This document shows, in pieces, positions 8,979-16,623 of a DNA stretch of 64,000 nucleotides (within the stretch, counting starts at the first letter, position 1; every line of letters begins with the position of its first letter). The translations under genes were made by a program, and so were the position numbers. The DNA is from Candidatus Gastranaerophilales bacterium (GTDB lineage Bacteria; Cyanobacteriota; Vampirovibrionia; Gastranaerophilales; Gastranaerophilaceae), in contig CALUVH010000011.1 of assembly GCA_944324175.1 (NCBI GenBank), positions 1 through 64,000 on the forward strand. Reading direction: 5' to 3'. The notes under the pieces are model-generated. The model did no database searches. It saw only the letters and a list, made by a program, of their open reading frames with translations, and had not been told where the DNA came from.

Positions 8979-10037
8979 TTATACAACAACTTTATGTAGT
9001 CCTTTCGGCTTATCAACATTTCGATTTAATCTTGTTGCAATTTCAAGAGCTAAAAGCTGACATATAACAATTACGGCAAAAGACTTTATCATTTCACTTT
9101 CTATTTCAATATTTATTTTGTAGTCTACATTAACTTTGTCATTAGAATTCCCAATAAGTATAACAGGAGGATTATAGTCATCTTTTATTTTATTTAAGTT
9201 TTTTGTTGCAGTATAGCTAAGCTCATTAACGGTTAAATATAGCAGTGCAGATTTGTTATTGAGAACTGCAACATGCCCATGCATAAACTCACCCAAAATA
9301 CTCGCTATTACATTAAGATAAGAAGTCTCTTTGATTTTTAGACAAGCTTCTTTTGCCAGTGCATATGAAATTCCATCAGCTGTAATCACAATATTTTTAT
9401 ATTTTGTCAAAAATCCGGCTGTTTTTTTAATTTCAGGTCGTAGACTCAATGCCCTTTGTACAGCATCAGCAAGAGTATGTAAATCATTGATGTAATTTGT
9501 TATATCAATACCTTTCAAACTTGCGTATTTTAGAACAATAAGAGCTAGACAAAGCATTTGAGCAGTAAGAGACTTTGTTGCCGCAATACTCTTTTCTTCT
9601 CCTGCATGACAGTCAACTTTAAAATCTGACGCTTGCCAAATCGTTGAATCTTTCTTATTTGTGATACAAAGAGTTCTCACCCCAAATTGTTTAGCTTTAT
9701 TCAAAGCCTTATTTGTATCAGATGTCTCGCCTGATTGAGTAATAAAAATATATAATATGTTATCTGCATGCGGTATTGCTGATTTTAAAAGGAATTCACT
9801 TGAATATATTGCACGAGCTTCCAGCTGAGCTATATTACCAAATAAATCGGCCGCAAATCTTGCACTGTGGTATGAAGATCCACTAGCGACAAGGACAAAC
9901 TTATCAACATCACTTGGCACATCAAACAATATATAATTATCATCATTTATACTGTTTTCTATGATGTGATTTAGTATTTCCGGCTGCTCGAAAACTTCTG
10001 TTTCCATGCTTGTTTTTTTATTACGGTTAAAAAACAT
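8979..10037 (-). CDS. Stand-alone double-SIS protein (GlmS isomerase-like or NagB-II type)
   Basis: A 352-residue protein matching only the isomerase half of GlmS. It shows 'EQPEIL' near the start, SIS1 with 'GSSYHSARFAADL' and 'TQSGETSDTNKAL', SIS2 with 'CLKIKETSYLN' (the catalytic Glu region) and 'EFMHGH', and a C-terminus 'NRNVDKPKGLHKVVV' like that of GlmS. The glutaminase domain is absent, so ammonia-dependent amination or, more likely, amino-sugar-phosphate deamination/isomerisation (NagB-II, about 340 residues) is expected. I start it at 10037 because AGAGGA lies six bases upstream. It follows gatB in the same direction. Confidence 0.75.
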   Translation of the reverse strand: MFFNRNKKTSMETEVFEQPEILNHIIENSINDDNYILFDVPSDVDKFVLVASGSSYHSARFAADLFGNIAQLEARAIYSSEFLLKSAIPHADNILYIFITQSGETSDTNKALNKAKQFGVRTLCITNKKDSTIWQASDFKVDCHAGEEKSIAATKSLTAQMLCLALIVLKYASLKGIDITNYINDLHTLADAVQRALSLRPEIKKTAGFLTKYKNIVITADGISYALAKEACLKIKETSYLNVIASILGEFMHGHVAVLNNKSALLYLTVNELSYTATKNLNKIKDDYNPPVILIGNSNDKVNVDYKINIEIESEMIKSFAVIVICQLLALEIATRLNRNVDKPKGLHKVVV

Positions 10038-10098
10038 CGTCATTCCTCTTAAAATTAATGGCGAGCGATAAAAATCCCCCGCCATTTTTAAAATCTTA

Positions 10099-11541
10099 CT
10101 AACCTAAAATTTCTTTAATTAACTCGTTAACTGTTTTAGGGTTAGCTCTACCTTTTGTTTCTTTCATAACTTGTCCAACAAAGAAACCTAAAAGCTGTTT
10201 TTTACCACCCTTATATGCTTCTACCTCAGAAGGATTTGCTTCAATCACTTTTTCTACAATTGATTTAATAGCACCCTCATCTGAAATTTGACTAAGTCCT
10301 CTGGCTTCTACAATTTTTGAAGCTTTTGTACCTTCTTTCAACATATCTATGATAATTTGCTTACCAATATTATTTGATATTGTATTCTTTTCGATAAGTG
10401 AAATAAGCTCAGCAAGGTTTTCAGCAGTAAGTTTTGTATCGGTAATTTCTTGTTTTTCTTCTTTCAAGTACGCTGCAATTTCACCCATAATGAAGTTTAC
10501 GGCAATCTTAGGAGAAGCACCTAATTCTAATACCTTATCAAAGAATAATGCAAGTCCCATTTGCTCAACTATTACATTAGCATCATACTCGCTCAAGCCT
10601 AAATCCATATACCTTTTACGTTTTTGTGAAGGTAACTCAGGCATTTTATCTTTAATTTCTTGCACCCATTCTCTGGATATTTTTAAAGGCATCAAATCTG
10701 GCTCTGGGAAATACCTATAATCATGAGCATCCTCTTTACCTCTCATAGAACGGGTTTCACGAGAGTTATCGTCCCATAGACGTGTTTCTTGTACTACCTG
10801 ACCGCCTTCTTCGACAATTTCTATTTGTCTGTCAATTTCATATTCAATAGCTCTTTGTAACGCTGAAAAACTATTTACGTTTTTAATCTCAGCACGTGTT
10901 CCAAATTCTTTTGAACCTTTTGGCATTATAGAAATATTTGCATCGCACCTCATTGAACCTTCTTCCAAGTTTCCATCACATACGCCGATGTATCTGACGA
11001 TGTTTCTTAACTCTTCCATATAAGCTCTTGCTTCATCAGAAGATCTCATATCAGGTTCTGATACTATTTCCAACAACGGTGTACCTGCGCGATTTAAATC
11101 GACCAGAGAATAGCTGGATCCGGCAAGTCCATCAGCTCCTGCGTGAACCAGCTTTCCTGCATCTTCTTCCAAATGCGCACGAGTAATACCTATTCTTTTC
11201 CCCTTAATATCCAAATAACCATTTACACAAATAGGTTCATCATACTGAGAAATTTGATATCCTTTTGGCAAGTCAGGATAAAAATATTGTTTTCTATCAA
11301 ATTTGCATCTCTCAGGTATCTCACAATTCAAAGCCAAACCAGTTAAAATCCCCATGTTAACCACTTCTTTATTCAAAACAGGTAAAACCCCCGGCATACC
11401 AAGTGTGATAGGGCTAACTTCGGTATTTTGTTCTTTTCCGAATTCTGTTCCATCCGGTGCAAATATTTTAGATTTTGTCTTTAGCTGCGCATGAACCTCA
11501 AGTCCAATTACAACTTCATATTTATCTCGTAAATTTTCCAT
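10099..11541 (-). CDS. gatB: Aspartyl/glutamyl-tRNA amidotransferase subunit B
   Basis: A 480-residue protein of normal family length. It opens 'YEVVIGLEVHAQLKTKSKIF', the GatB signature, and includes 'HLEEDAGKLVH', 'DLNRAGTPLLEIVSEPD' and the C-terminal YqeY-like tail domain. With GatA and GatC it converts misacylated Glu-tRNA-Gln or Asp-tRNA-Asn to the amide form. GatA and GatC are not in the window. AAGGAGATATT precedes the ATG. Confidence 0.97.
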   Translation of the reverse strand: MENLRDKYEVVIGLEVHAQLKTKSKIFAPDGTEFGKEQNTEVSPITLGMPGVLPVLNKEVVNMGILTGLALNCEIPERCKFDRKQYFYPDLPKGYQISQYDEPICVNGYLDIKGKRIGITRAHLEEDAGKLVHAGADGLAGSSYSLVDLNRAGTPLLEIVSEPDMRSSDEARAYMEELRNIVRYIGVCDGNLEEGSMRCDANISIMPKGSKEFGTRAEIKNVNSFSALQRAIEYEIDRQIEIVEEGGQVVQETRLWDDNSRETRSMRGKEDAHDYRYFPEPDLMPLKISREWVQEIKDKMPELPSQKRKRYMDLGLSEYDANVIVEQMGLALFFDKVLELGASPKIAVNFIMGEIAAYLKEEKQEITDTKLTAENLAELISLIEKNTISNNIGKQIIIDMLKEGTKASKIVEARGLSQISDEGAIKSIVEKVIEANPSEVEAYKGGKKQLLGFFVGQVMKETKGRANPKTVNELIKEILG

Positions 11542-11613
11542 AATATCTCCTTATATCTATGGGGTTATTTTATCATAAACAGAGTCAATAATCACGTAGT
11601 ATTGAACTGTTTT

Positions 11614-12654
11614 TTAAATTCTTACACCTGTATCAGCATCAAAGAAGTACAGGTCAGATTTATTAATGCTTAAATTTAAGTTACTTCCCAATTTATACTC
11701 TGCGCTGAGCTTTGCCGAACATTTTTTCTCACCAATCGTAAAGTATACTATTTTCTCGCTACCTAAAAGCTCAACCATATCTATTTTGACATCAAATTTA
11801 ATATCTCCACCAGATACCATTTTTTCAGGTCTAATTCCGATTGTCACAAATTTTCTACCCTCAAAATCTTTTTCAAAAGGCACACAAATTCCTGCAATTT
11901 CAATATTTTGACCTGATATTTTTGCATCAACAAAATTCATTTGAGGCGATCCAATAAACCCTCCGACAAAAGTATTTGCAGGATTATCATATATTACCTC
12001 GGGTTTATCTACCTGCTGGATTATGCCTTTGTCAAGTACAACAATTCTATCGCCCATAGTCAAAGCCTCAGTCTGATCATGCGTTACGTAAATGAAAGTT
12101 GTTTGCAGTTTTTCATGCAATTTCTTAATTTCTGAACGCATTTGAACTCTTAGTTTTGCATCAAGATTTGACAAAGGTTCATCCATCAAAAATACTTTTG
12201 GATTTCGAACAATAGCACGACCTAACGCAACACGCTGACGTTGTCCCCCTGATAACTGTTTAGGTTTTCTGTCAAGGTATTCACCCAAATCAAGTATTGC
12301 TGCGGCTTCTTGAACTTTTTTCTCTATAGTTTCTTTATCGACTTTACGCATTTTAAGCCCGAATGCAATGTTTTCTCTAACTGTCATATGCGGATACAAT
12401 GCATAACTTTGGAACACAAAAGCTATATCACGATCCTTTGGTGGTATATCATTAACTCGTTTTTCACCAATATAAATTTCACCCTCGGTAATCTCTTCTA
12501 GCCCTGCTATCATACGTAATACAGTAGATTTACCGCAACCGGAAGCACCCACCAACACAACAAACTCTTTATCGTTTATTGTGAGATCTACATTGTCTAT
12601 TACTTTTTTTTTGTCATAAATCTTAGTTACATTTTTTAAAACAACTCTACTCAT
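11614..12654 (-). CDS. Sugar ABC transporter ATPase (MalK/UgpC/MsmK type)
   Basis: A 346-residue protein. It carries Walker A GASGCGKST near residue 37, the signature LSGGQRQRVALGRA, Walker B 'VFLMDEPLSNLD', the switch 'YVTHDQTEAL', and a C-terminal TOBE/regulatory domain of about 110 residues typical of CUT1 sugar importers. No permease or binding protein is nearby, so it may be a shared ATPase serving several importers, as MsmK does. Its start overlaps by 8 bases the end of the PAS/kinase-like gene, which implies cotranslation and perhaps joint regulation. Confidence 0.9.
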   Translation of the reverse strand: MSRVVLKNVTKIYDKKKVIDNVDLTINDKEFVVLVGASGCGKSTVLRMIAGLEEITEGEIYIGEKRVNDIPPKDRDIAFVFQSYALYPHMTVRENIAFGLKMRKVDKETIEKKVQEAAAILDLGEYLDRKPKQLSGGQRQRVALGRAIVRNPKVFLMDEPLSNLDAKLRVQMRSEIKKLHEKLQTTFIYVTHDQTEALTMGDRIVVLDKGIIQQVDKPEVIYDNPANTFVGGFIGSPQMNFVDAKISGQNIEIAGICVPFEKDFEGRKFVTIGIRPEKMVSGGDIKFDVKIDMVELLGSEKIVYFTIGEKKCSAKLSAEYKLGSNLNLSINKSDLYFFDADTGVRI

Positions 12655-13762
12655 CAGAATCCTTATCTATCGGTATAATAATATTAAACTCACAGCCTTT
12701 CATAACTTCAGCACTCACCCATATTGTGCCCTGTAATTTTTCAGCAAGTTTGAGGGCTGATCCCAAACCAAATGCTCTTACAATATTTTTTTTGTTAACT
12801 TTATCCAGATGAGAATACGGATCAAACAAATCCTCCTGCTCTGTCTCTGTAAGCCCCATACCTGTGTCAGATATTGAAATTTGCATTACTTTCTTATTAT
12901 CTGTAATATGTGGAAAATATTCTTTCAATACTTCTTCCTCAGGATGGAACACTTTTATATCAATTGAGCCGATTTCCGTCAATTTTATTGAGGTTTCAAG
13001 AATGTTTTGTAAAATAGTTTTCAAGAAATTTTCGTCAGTATAAACAACTTTTTTATCAAACTCTTCAACATCAAGATTAACAGCTAAATTCTTAGCACAA
13101 AAAGCAACTTCATTTGCTCTCAAAACAGATTGGAAACAATTTATGAGATCAAATGGCTTGTATTCCGGTCTGTAATAATTAGCCTCAGAATGAGAAAATT
13201 CAAGAAATTTATCCATGAAAAACAACATATCGGTTGCATTCTTATTGATAATTTTAATATATTTTTCCTGCTTTTCTGAAATTTCACCGCCAAGTCCGTC
13301 TAACAAAGCCTGAGAAAACCCGAGCATTGACTGAAGTGGAGCTTTCAAATCAGTAGATAATTTTTCAAGCATAAGGTTTTTGTCCTTTGTAAGACGATTT
13401 GTTTCCTCAGCATTATTAAACACTCCAGTCATCGCAGTTACATCACGCAACGTAACATAATATTGATCATCGTAAAACCGAGCATTAAGTTCTGCAAAAA
13501 ACTCCCTATCAGTTCCACTTATGGCACCAGTTATAACAGAAGTCCTTTTATTGGCAGACTTTGCAACAGTTTTCATCCCTTCGGTTACAAAATCATCAAA
13601 ATAACAATTTTCTAAAATTGATTTTTCTACTTCAAATAATGTAATTGTTTTTTTATTGACCCAGCAGATTTTGCCGTCCAATTCAAGCACAAAAACCGCA
13701 TCAGGCAAGTTTTTCAGGACTTCTCTATGATTTATTGCGTTTAGAAATTTAGTCAAGTTCAT
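12647..13762 (-). CDS. PAS-domain histidine-kinase-like protein lacking the phosphoacceptor His
   Basis: A 371-residue cytoplasmic protein. The PAS domain is at about 12-115 ('LPDAVFVLELDGKICWVNKKT'), the HisKA-like helices at 125-195, and the HATPase at 230-368. At the H-box, where kinases have L-S-H-E-L, it reads LSTDLKAPL, placing Thr137 at the phosphoacceptor position. The N-box reads NILETSIKLT, with Thr257 replacing the Mg-coordinating Asn. The G1 ('SDTGMGL') and G2 ('GLGSAL') loops remain. It is probably a sensor with lost or altered kinase activity. It overlaps the ABC ATPase gene. Confidence 0.8.
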   Translation of the reverse strand: MNLTKFLNAINHREVLKNLPDAVFVLELDGKICWVNKKTITLFEVEKSILENCYFDDFVTEGMKTVAKSANKRTSVITGAISGTDREFFAELNARFYDDQYYVTLRDVTAMTGVFNNAEETNRLTKDKNLMLEKLSTDLKAPLQSMLGFSQALLDGLGGEISEKQEKYIKIINKNATDMLFFMDKFLEFSHSEANYYRPEYKPFDLINCFQSVLRANEVAFCAKNLAVNLDVEEFDKKVVYTDENFLKTILQNILETSIKLTEIGSIDIKVFHPEEEVLKEYFPHITDNKKVMQISISDTGMGLTETEQEDLFDPYSHLDKVNKKNIVRAFGLGSALKLAEKLQGTIWVSAEVMKGCEFNIIIPIDKDSDE

Positions 13763-13851
13763 AGTTGCATTACTTTCATAATTAGTATATAATAAATGAT
13801 AACATAAAAAATTGTCGAGAAAATTTTATTATTAATTTTTGTAATTTTTTT

Positions 13852-13960
13852 TTGACAAAGTAGCAAAAAAAATAATCTTTGGGTTTTAAAACGTAAAACG
13901 TGTAGACACGATGCGATTTGAAAAAATCGCGGGTGAGACGGAGAAAAAGAGGATGTGCCT
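13852..13960 (+). promoter_or_regulatory. Promoter and structured leader of the downstream gene
   Basis: TTGACA (13852-13857) and TAATCT (13873-13878) are 15 bases apart, placing a start near 13885. The roughly 75-base leader then holds two back-to-back hairpins. One is a short stem within 13899-13910. The other is a perfect 7-bp stem GCGATTT/AAATCGC around GAAA at 13913-13930. A G-rich spacer and the AGAGGA ribosome site at 13948 follow. I match it to no riboswitch class I know. Confidence 0.45.
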
Positions 13961-14326
13961 ATGACAGAAATCAATCCAAACACAGGGGTATCAATTCAAC
14001 CGAGCGTAGCTCCAAAAGAAACAAAACAAGCTGATAATACAGCTATTCCAAATCCGAGTCCTGAACCTGCAAAAGAAATGACTCAGAAAGATCTCGGAAA
14101 CGTTCCTGCTGCCTCTATCGGTCAATCCCAAGTGCAAGTTAAAGCTGCTGATTCTTTAGAAAATGACTTAAAAATTCTAAATGAAAATCCTGAGCTTGTT
14201 AAAAAGTCCATGGAAATCGGTGAAGCTGCAGAAAAAGATAAACTTGCAAAGGGAGAAGATCCTGCAAAAGCATACTTTACAGGTGTAAATGTTTCAAAAG
14301 CCTTTATCGATGAGTTTGCAAAGTAA
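13961..14326 (+). CDS. Hypothetical small disordered protein
   Basis: Not recognised. The 121 residues are rich in Pro, Gln, Lys and Glu. The first 70 are low in hydrophobics and probably disordered ('IPNPSPEPAKEMTQKD'). The last 50 form likely helices and include 'AYFTGVNVSKAFIDEF'. There is no signal peptide or membrane span. The start is ATG 13961, seven bases after AGAGGA; a GTG two codons upstream is too close to that site. It has its own promoter and a structured leader. Confidence 0.6.
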   Translation: MTEINPNTGVSIQPSVAPKETKQADNTAIPNPSPEPAKEMTQKDLGNVPAASIGQSQVQVKAADSLENDLKILNENPELVKKSMEIGEAAEKDKLAKGEDPAKAYFTGVNVSKAFIDEFAK

Positions 14327-14339
14327 AAAAAATATTCCA

Positions 14340-14362
14340 GCCTGACCCAAGCGGGTCAAGGC
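14340..14362 (+). terminator. Hairpin after the disordered-protein gene
   Basis: GCCTGACCC pairs with GGGTCAAGGC (one bulged A) around AAGC, 14 bases after the stop. The T run is poor, so it may act as a weak terminator or an mRNA 3' end stabiliser. Confidence 0.4.
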
Positions 14363-14426
14363 TTAAGGACAAAGAGTTTTTAATATTATTTGTACAAAGG
14401 GAAGTATCAAAAAGTTTTTTAAAATT

Positions 14427-14861
14427 TTACTTTCCAATATAATTGACCAGTCCCCTAATACCAAGTTTGTAGCTATCAACGCCAAAACCTGATATTTGTC
14501 CAATGCAAACAGGAGCAATAAGTGATGTATGGCGAAACTCTTCACGTGCGTGAATATTTGTCATATGGACTTCAACAACTTTTGCCTTAACTGCACAAAT
14601 TGCATCTCGTATCGCCACACTTGTATGAGTGTACGCACCGGCATTTAATACAATGCCATCATAATTTTCTTTACAGAGATGTATTTTTTCTACAATTTCA
14701 CCTTCAATATTACTTTGATAAGTATCAAGAGTTATACCAAGTTCAGAGGCAAAATTTTTCAAATCATCTTCAAGCTGCTCAAGAGTCATTTCGCCATATT
14801 TTTCCGGCTCTCTAAGCCCGAGCATATTCATATTTACACCATTTATTATAAGAATTTTCAT
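14427..14861 (-). CDS. aroQ: Type II 3-dehydroquinate dehydratase
   Basis: A 144-residue enzyme of normal family length that dehydrates 3-dehydroquinate in the shikimate pathway. The opening is 'NGVNMNMLGLREPEKYG', with catalytic Arg17 and Tyr22. The family's usual GPNLN is GVNMN here, an atypical loss of Pro. The later motifs 'LNAGAYTHTS', 'EVHMTNIHAREEFRH' (catalytic His) and 'QISGFG' are intact. It stands alone on this strand with other aro genes absent. Confidence 0.95.
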   Translation of the reverse strand: MKILIINGVNMNMLGLREPEKYGEMTLEQLEDDLKNFASELGITLDTYQSNIEGEIVEKIHLCKENYDGIVLNAGAYTHTSVAIRDAICAVKAKVVEVHMTNIHAREEFRHTSLIAPVCIGQISGFGVDSYKLGIRGLVNYIGK

Positions 14862-14945
14862 GCTTCACCTCGTACAGAATTATATTATAAAATCAAGCAA
14901 TTGTAAATTTTTATTAATTTTTTGACAATATATGTAACAAAAAAA

Positions 14946-15036
14946 ACATGCTTCGATTATCATGCATGTACAACTATCCCCAAATCTCCTCCCAAGATTA
15001 TTGTTCAAAGTCATACAGCAAGTATGGCTTTTTTTT
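14946..15036 (+). ncRNA. Candidate small RNA with anti-Shine-Dalgarno-like core
   Basis: A non-coding stretch between two minus-strand genes holds, in order: a 6-bp stem ACATGC/GCATGT (14946-14969), an unpaired C/U-rich segment including CTCCTCCC (14986-14993), and a stem AGTCATAC/GTATGGCT followed by eight Ts (15009-15036). The last is a plus-strand terminator with no plus-strand gene before it. TTGACA at 14922 could be the -35, but the -10 is not clear. The architecture recalls cyanobacterial Yfr1 (stem, exposed CUCCUC, terminator stem). No homology is claimed. Confidence 0.4.
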
Positions 15037-15062
15037 ATACAATAAATGGATAGGTGAACTTC

Positions 15063-15314
15063 TTATTCAAAAGTAATTTTTGATGAAACCTCAGCGAGAA
15101 TCCTGGCAATATCAGCCCCACCAATAGCAACTTCAAGGATAAGTGGAGAGTGTATCAATACTGTTTCACGATATTCCATTGTATCCACATCTATAATATT
15201 AAATTCAATAAAATCTTCGCCGGCGTATATAAGCTTTCCATACTCTCCTCCTGTCGCCCAACGAATAAACATGTACTGATTTTCATGCTCTTTAAGTTTT
15301 TCTATTAATCTCAT
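15063..15314 (-). CDS. Hypothetical 83-residue protein, possibly Sm-like
   Basis: Not firmly recognised. The spacing of hydrophobics and glycines in 'IRWATGGEYGKLIYAGEDF' followed by 'IEFNIIDV' resembles the strand pattern of LSm/Hfq proteins (a strand, G-x-x-x-G, then D-F). The match is weak and by eye only. It has no signal peptide or membrane span. The next gene upstream on the same strand is 72 bases away and also unknown. Confidence 0.6.
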   Translation of the reverse strand: MRLIEKLKEHENQYMFIRWATGGEYGKLIYAGEDFIEFNIIDVDTMEYRETVLIHSPLILEVAIGGADIARILAEVSSKITFE

Positions 15315-15386
15315 TTAATAAATACCTACATCCTCTACAATACTATTTTATTTATTTTTTGATTAAAGTCAACTTTTTAGAAGTTT

Positions 15387-16034
15387 TTAAATATTAAAGC
15401 TTTTTCTAGCACCTTCTTCATGATAAAACCCACCGCCGCAAATAGTTTCTACAACTTTCAAAACAAACTCACGAGGGGCATCGAGTTGATTGAGGTAAAA
15501 ATCACGATTTGTAAGGTGACGAATTTTCATAATTGAATTTTGGTTTGTTTCAGCTGGGATAAAAAGTGAAGCTACCTCATTATCTAAAAGTCTTACCATT
15601 TCTTCATCGTGGTCGGTAACTCCCTTCATAAGTTCATTATAATTTCCTTTGATCGCCATTATTCTACCGGAAAAAATATGTTGTCCGTTTTCTCTGTATA
15701 GCGCTTGCGGTTGAAAATTACAACGGGTTGTAAAACTCATTTTGTGCCACAAAATATTTATAATAACAACAGATTTTTGAGGGTCAGTATCAACATAAAT
15801 ATTTTGGGTAGTAACGCCACGAGAAGAAAACGCTTCCTTAAGAGTTTCGGCCACGGCCTGAAGGTTGTCAATCATCCGCAAAAATATTTCATTGGTATTC
15901 ACTGTAGCCCGTTGATAATCAAGAAACTGCTTATACATGTGAGCAGACACAAGCCCTACTCTCTCTTGCAGTAGTGCTGATTTTCTTGCTGATGTTTCAG
16001 AATTATCAAAACTTTCAAAATTATTGTTTAACAA
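15387..16034 (-). CDS. Hypothetical protein, 215 residues
   Basis: Not recognised. It is a soluble mixed alpha/beta protein with no signal peptide. The N-terminal 40 residues are polar. A beta-rich middle ('QKSVVIINILWHKMSFTTR') precedes a helical C-terminus containing 'VVETICGGGFYHEEGARKSF'. It is in the same direction as the possible Sm-like gene and may share a transcript with it. Confidence 0.6.
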   Translation of the reverse strand: MLNNNFESFDNSETSARKSALLQERVGLVSAHMYKQFLDYQRATVNTNEIFLRMIDNLQAVAETLKEAFSSRGVTTQNIYVDTDPQKSVVIINILWHKMSFTTRCNFQPQALYRENGQHIFSGRIMAIKGNYNELMKGVTDHDEEMVRLLDNEVASLFIPAETNQNSIMKIRHLTNRDFYLNQLDAPREFVLKVVETICGGGFYHEEGARKSFNI

Positions 16035-16165
16035 TTTATATATCCTTTTTTACATAACACATTTTAATAATAAACATGAAATTATGTAAAGATTATAATT
16101 ATTTTTTTTACAAAATGGAATACTTGCGTAGGATGATTTTTTTTTAATTAATTTTTCATTTGAAT

Positions 16166-16489
16166 TTACACTAGCTCACTTGTAATTTTATAAAGGAATT
16201 TTAATTTCTGTTCATCCAACTTTATAATATCAATATTCTTTTTTATTCTATCTAAATATTCTTCCTTAGAGTAAAAATTGTTAAAATTATACAAGTCTTT
16301 TGCTTCTACATTAAGTCCAAAAGCTATTTTCTGCAAAGTTTCAGGGGATGGATAGTTTCTACCCGTTTCTATTTTACTAAGACTGGTAATATCAAGTCCT
16401 ATTATTTCAGAAAATTTTTCTTGTGTAATATTCTTTTGTTTACGTAATTGTTGAATACGTTTACCTAGCTTTATTTTCAATGAATTCAA
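16166..16489 (-). CDS. XRE-family transcriptional regulator (copy 1)
   Basis: A 107-residue protein with an N-terminal helix-turn-helix: 'LGKRIQQLRKQKNITQEKFSE' runs into 'IIGLDITSLSKIETGRNYPS' (residues 8-50), the classic Cro/CI-type fold. A C-terminal helix of about 40 residues probably mediates dimerisation. It starts with TTG, eight bases after AAGGAG. It is divergent from a pseudopilin gene whose promoter holds a palindrome. A paralogue sits in the same position beside the second pseudopilin gene at 48153-48470. Confidence 0.9.
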   Translation of the reverse strand: MNSLKIKLGKRIQQLRKQKNITQEKFSEIIGLDITSLSKIETGRNYPSPETLQKIAFGLNVEAKDLYNFNNFYSKEEYLDRIKKNIDIIKLDEQKLKFLYKITSELV

Positions 16490-16550
16490 TTTAAATACTC
16501 CTTGATATAATTTTAGACCACGTTTACTGCAAAATTTAATGTCTTAATGA

Positions 16551-16591
16551 GCAATATTAACCTTGACAATATTGCTTAATAGGCATATAAT
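16551..16591 (+). promoter_or_regulatory. Pseudopilin 1 promoter with overlapping palindromic operator
   Basis: TTGACA (16563-16568), a 17-base spacer and TATAAT (16586-16591) form a consensus sigma-70 promoter. The inverted repeat GCAATATT (16551-16558) / AATATTGC (16568-16575) brackets the -35 box with 9 bases between arms. It is well placed for repression by the divergent XRE regulator. Confidence 0.75.
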
Positions 16592-16623
16592 ATTGACCAG
16601 TAAGCAAATAAAGGAGTTAAAAA

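Noticed and set aside
13885..13960. Known riboswitch class in the leader
   Set aside because: I compared it from memory with cyclic-di-GMP, glutamine, guanidine, fluoride and preQ1 consensus elements and saw none. Only generic hairpins remain.
13759..13983. Minus-strand open frame upstream of the PAS/kinase-like gene
   Set aside because: It covers a promoter and hairpin leader on the other strand, has no ribosome site, and is mostly encoded by A/T runs.
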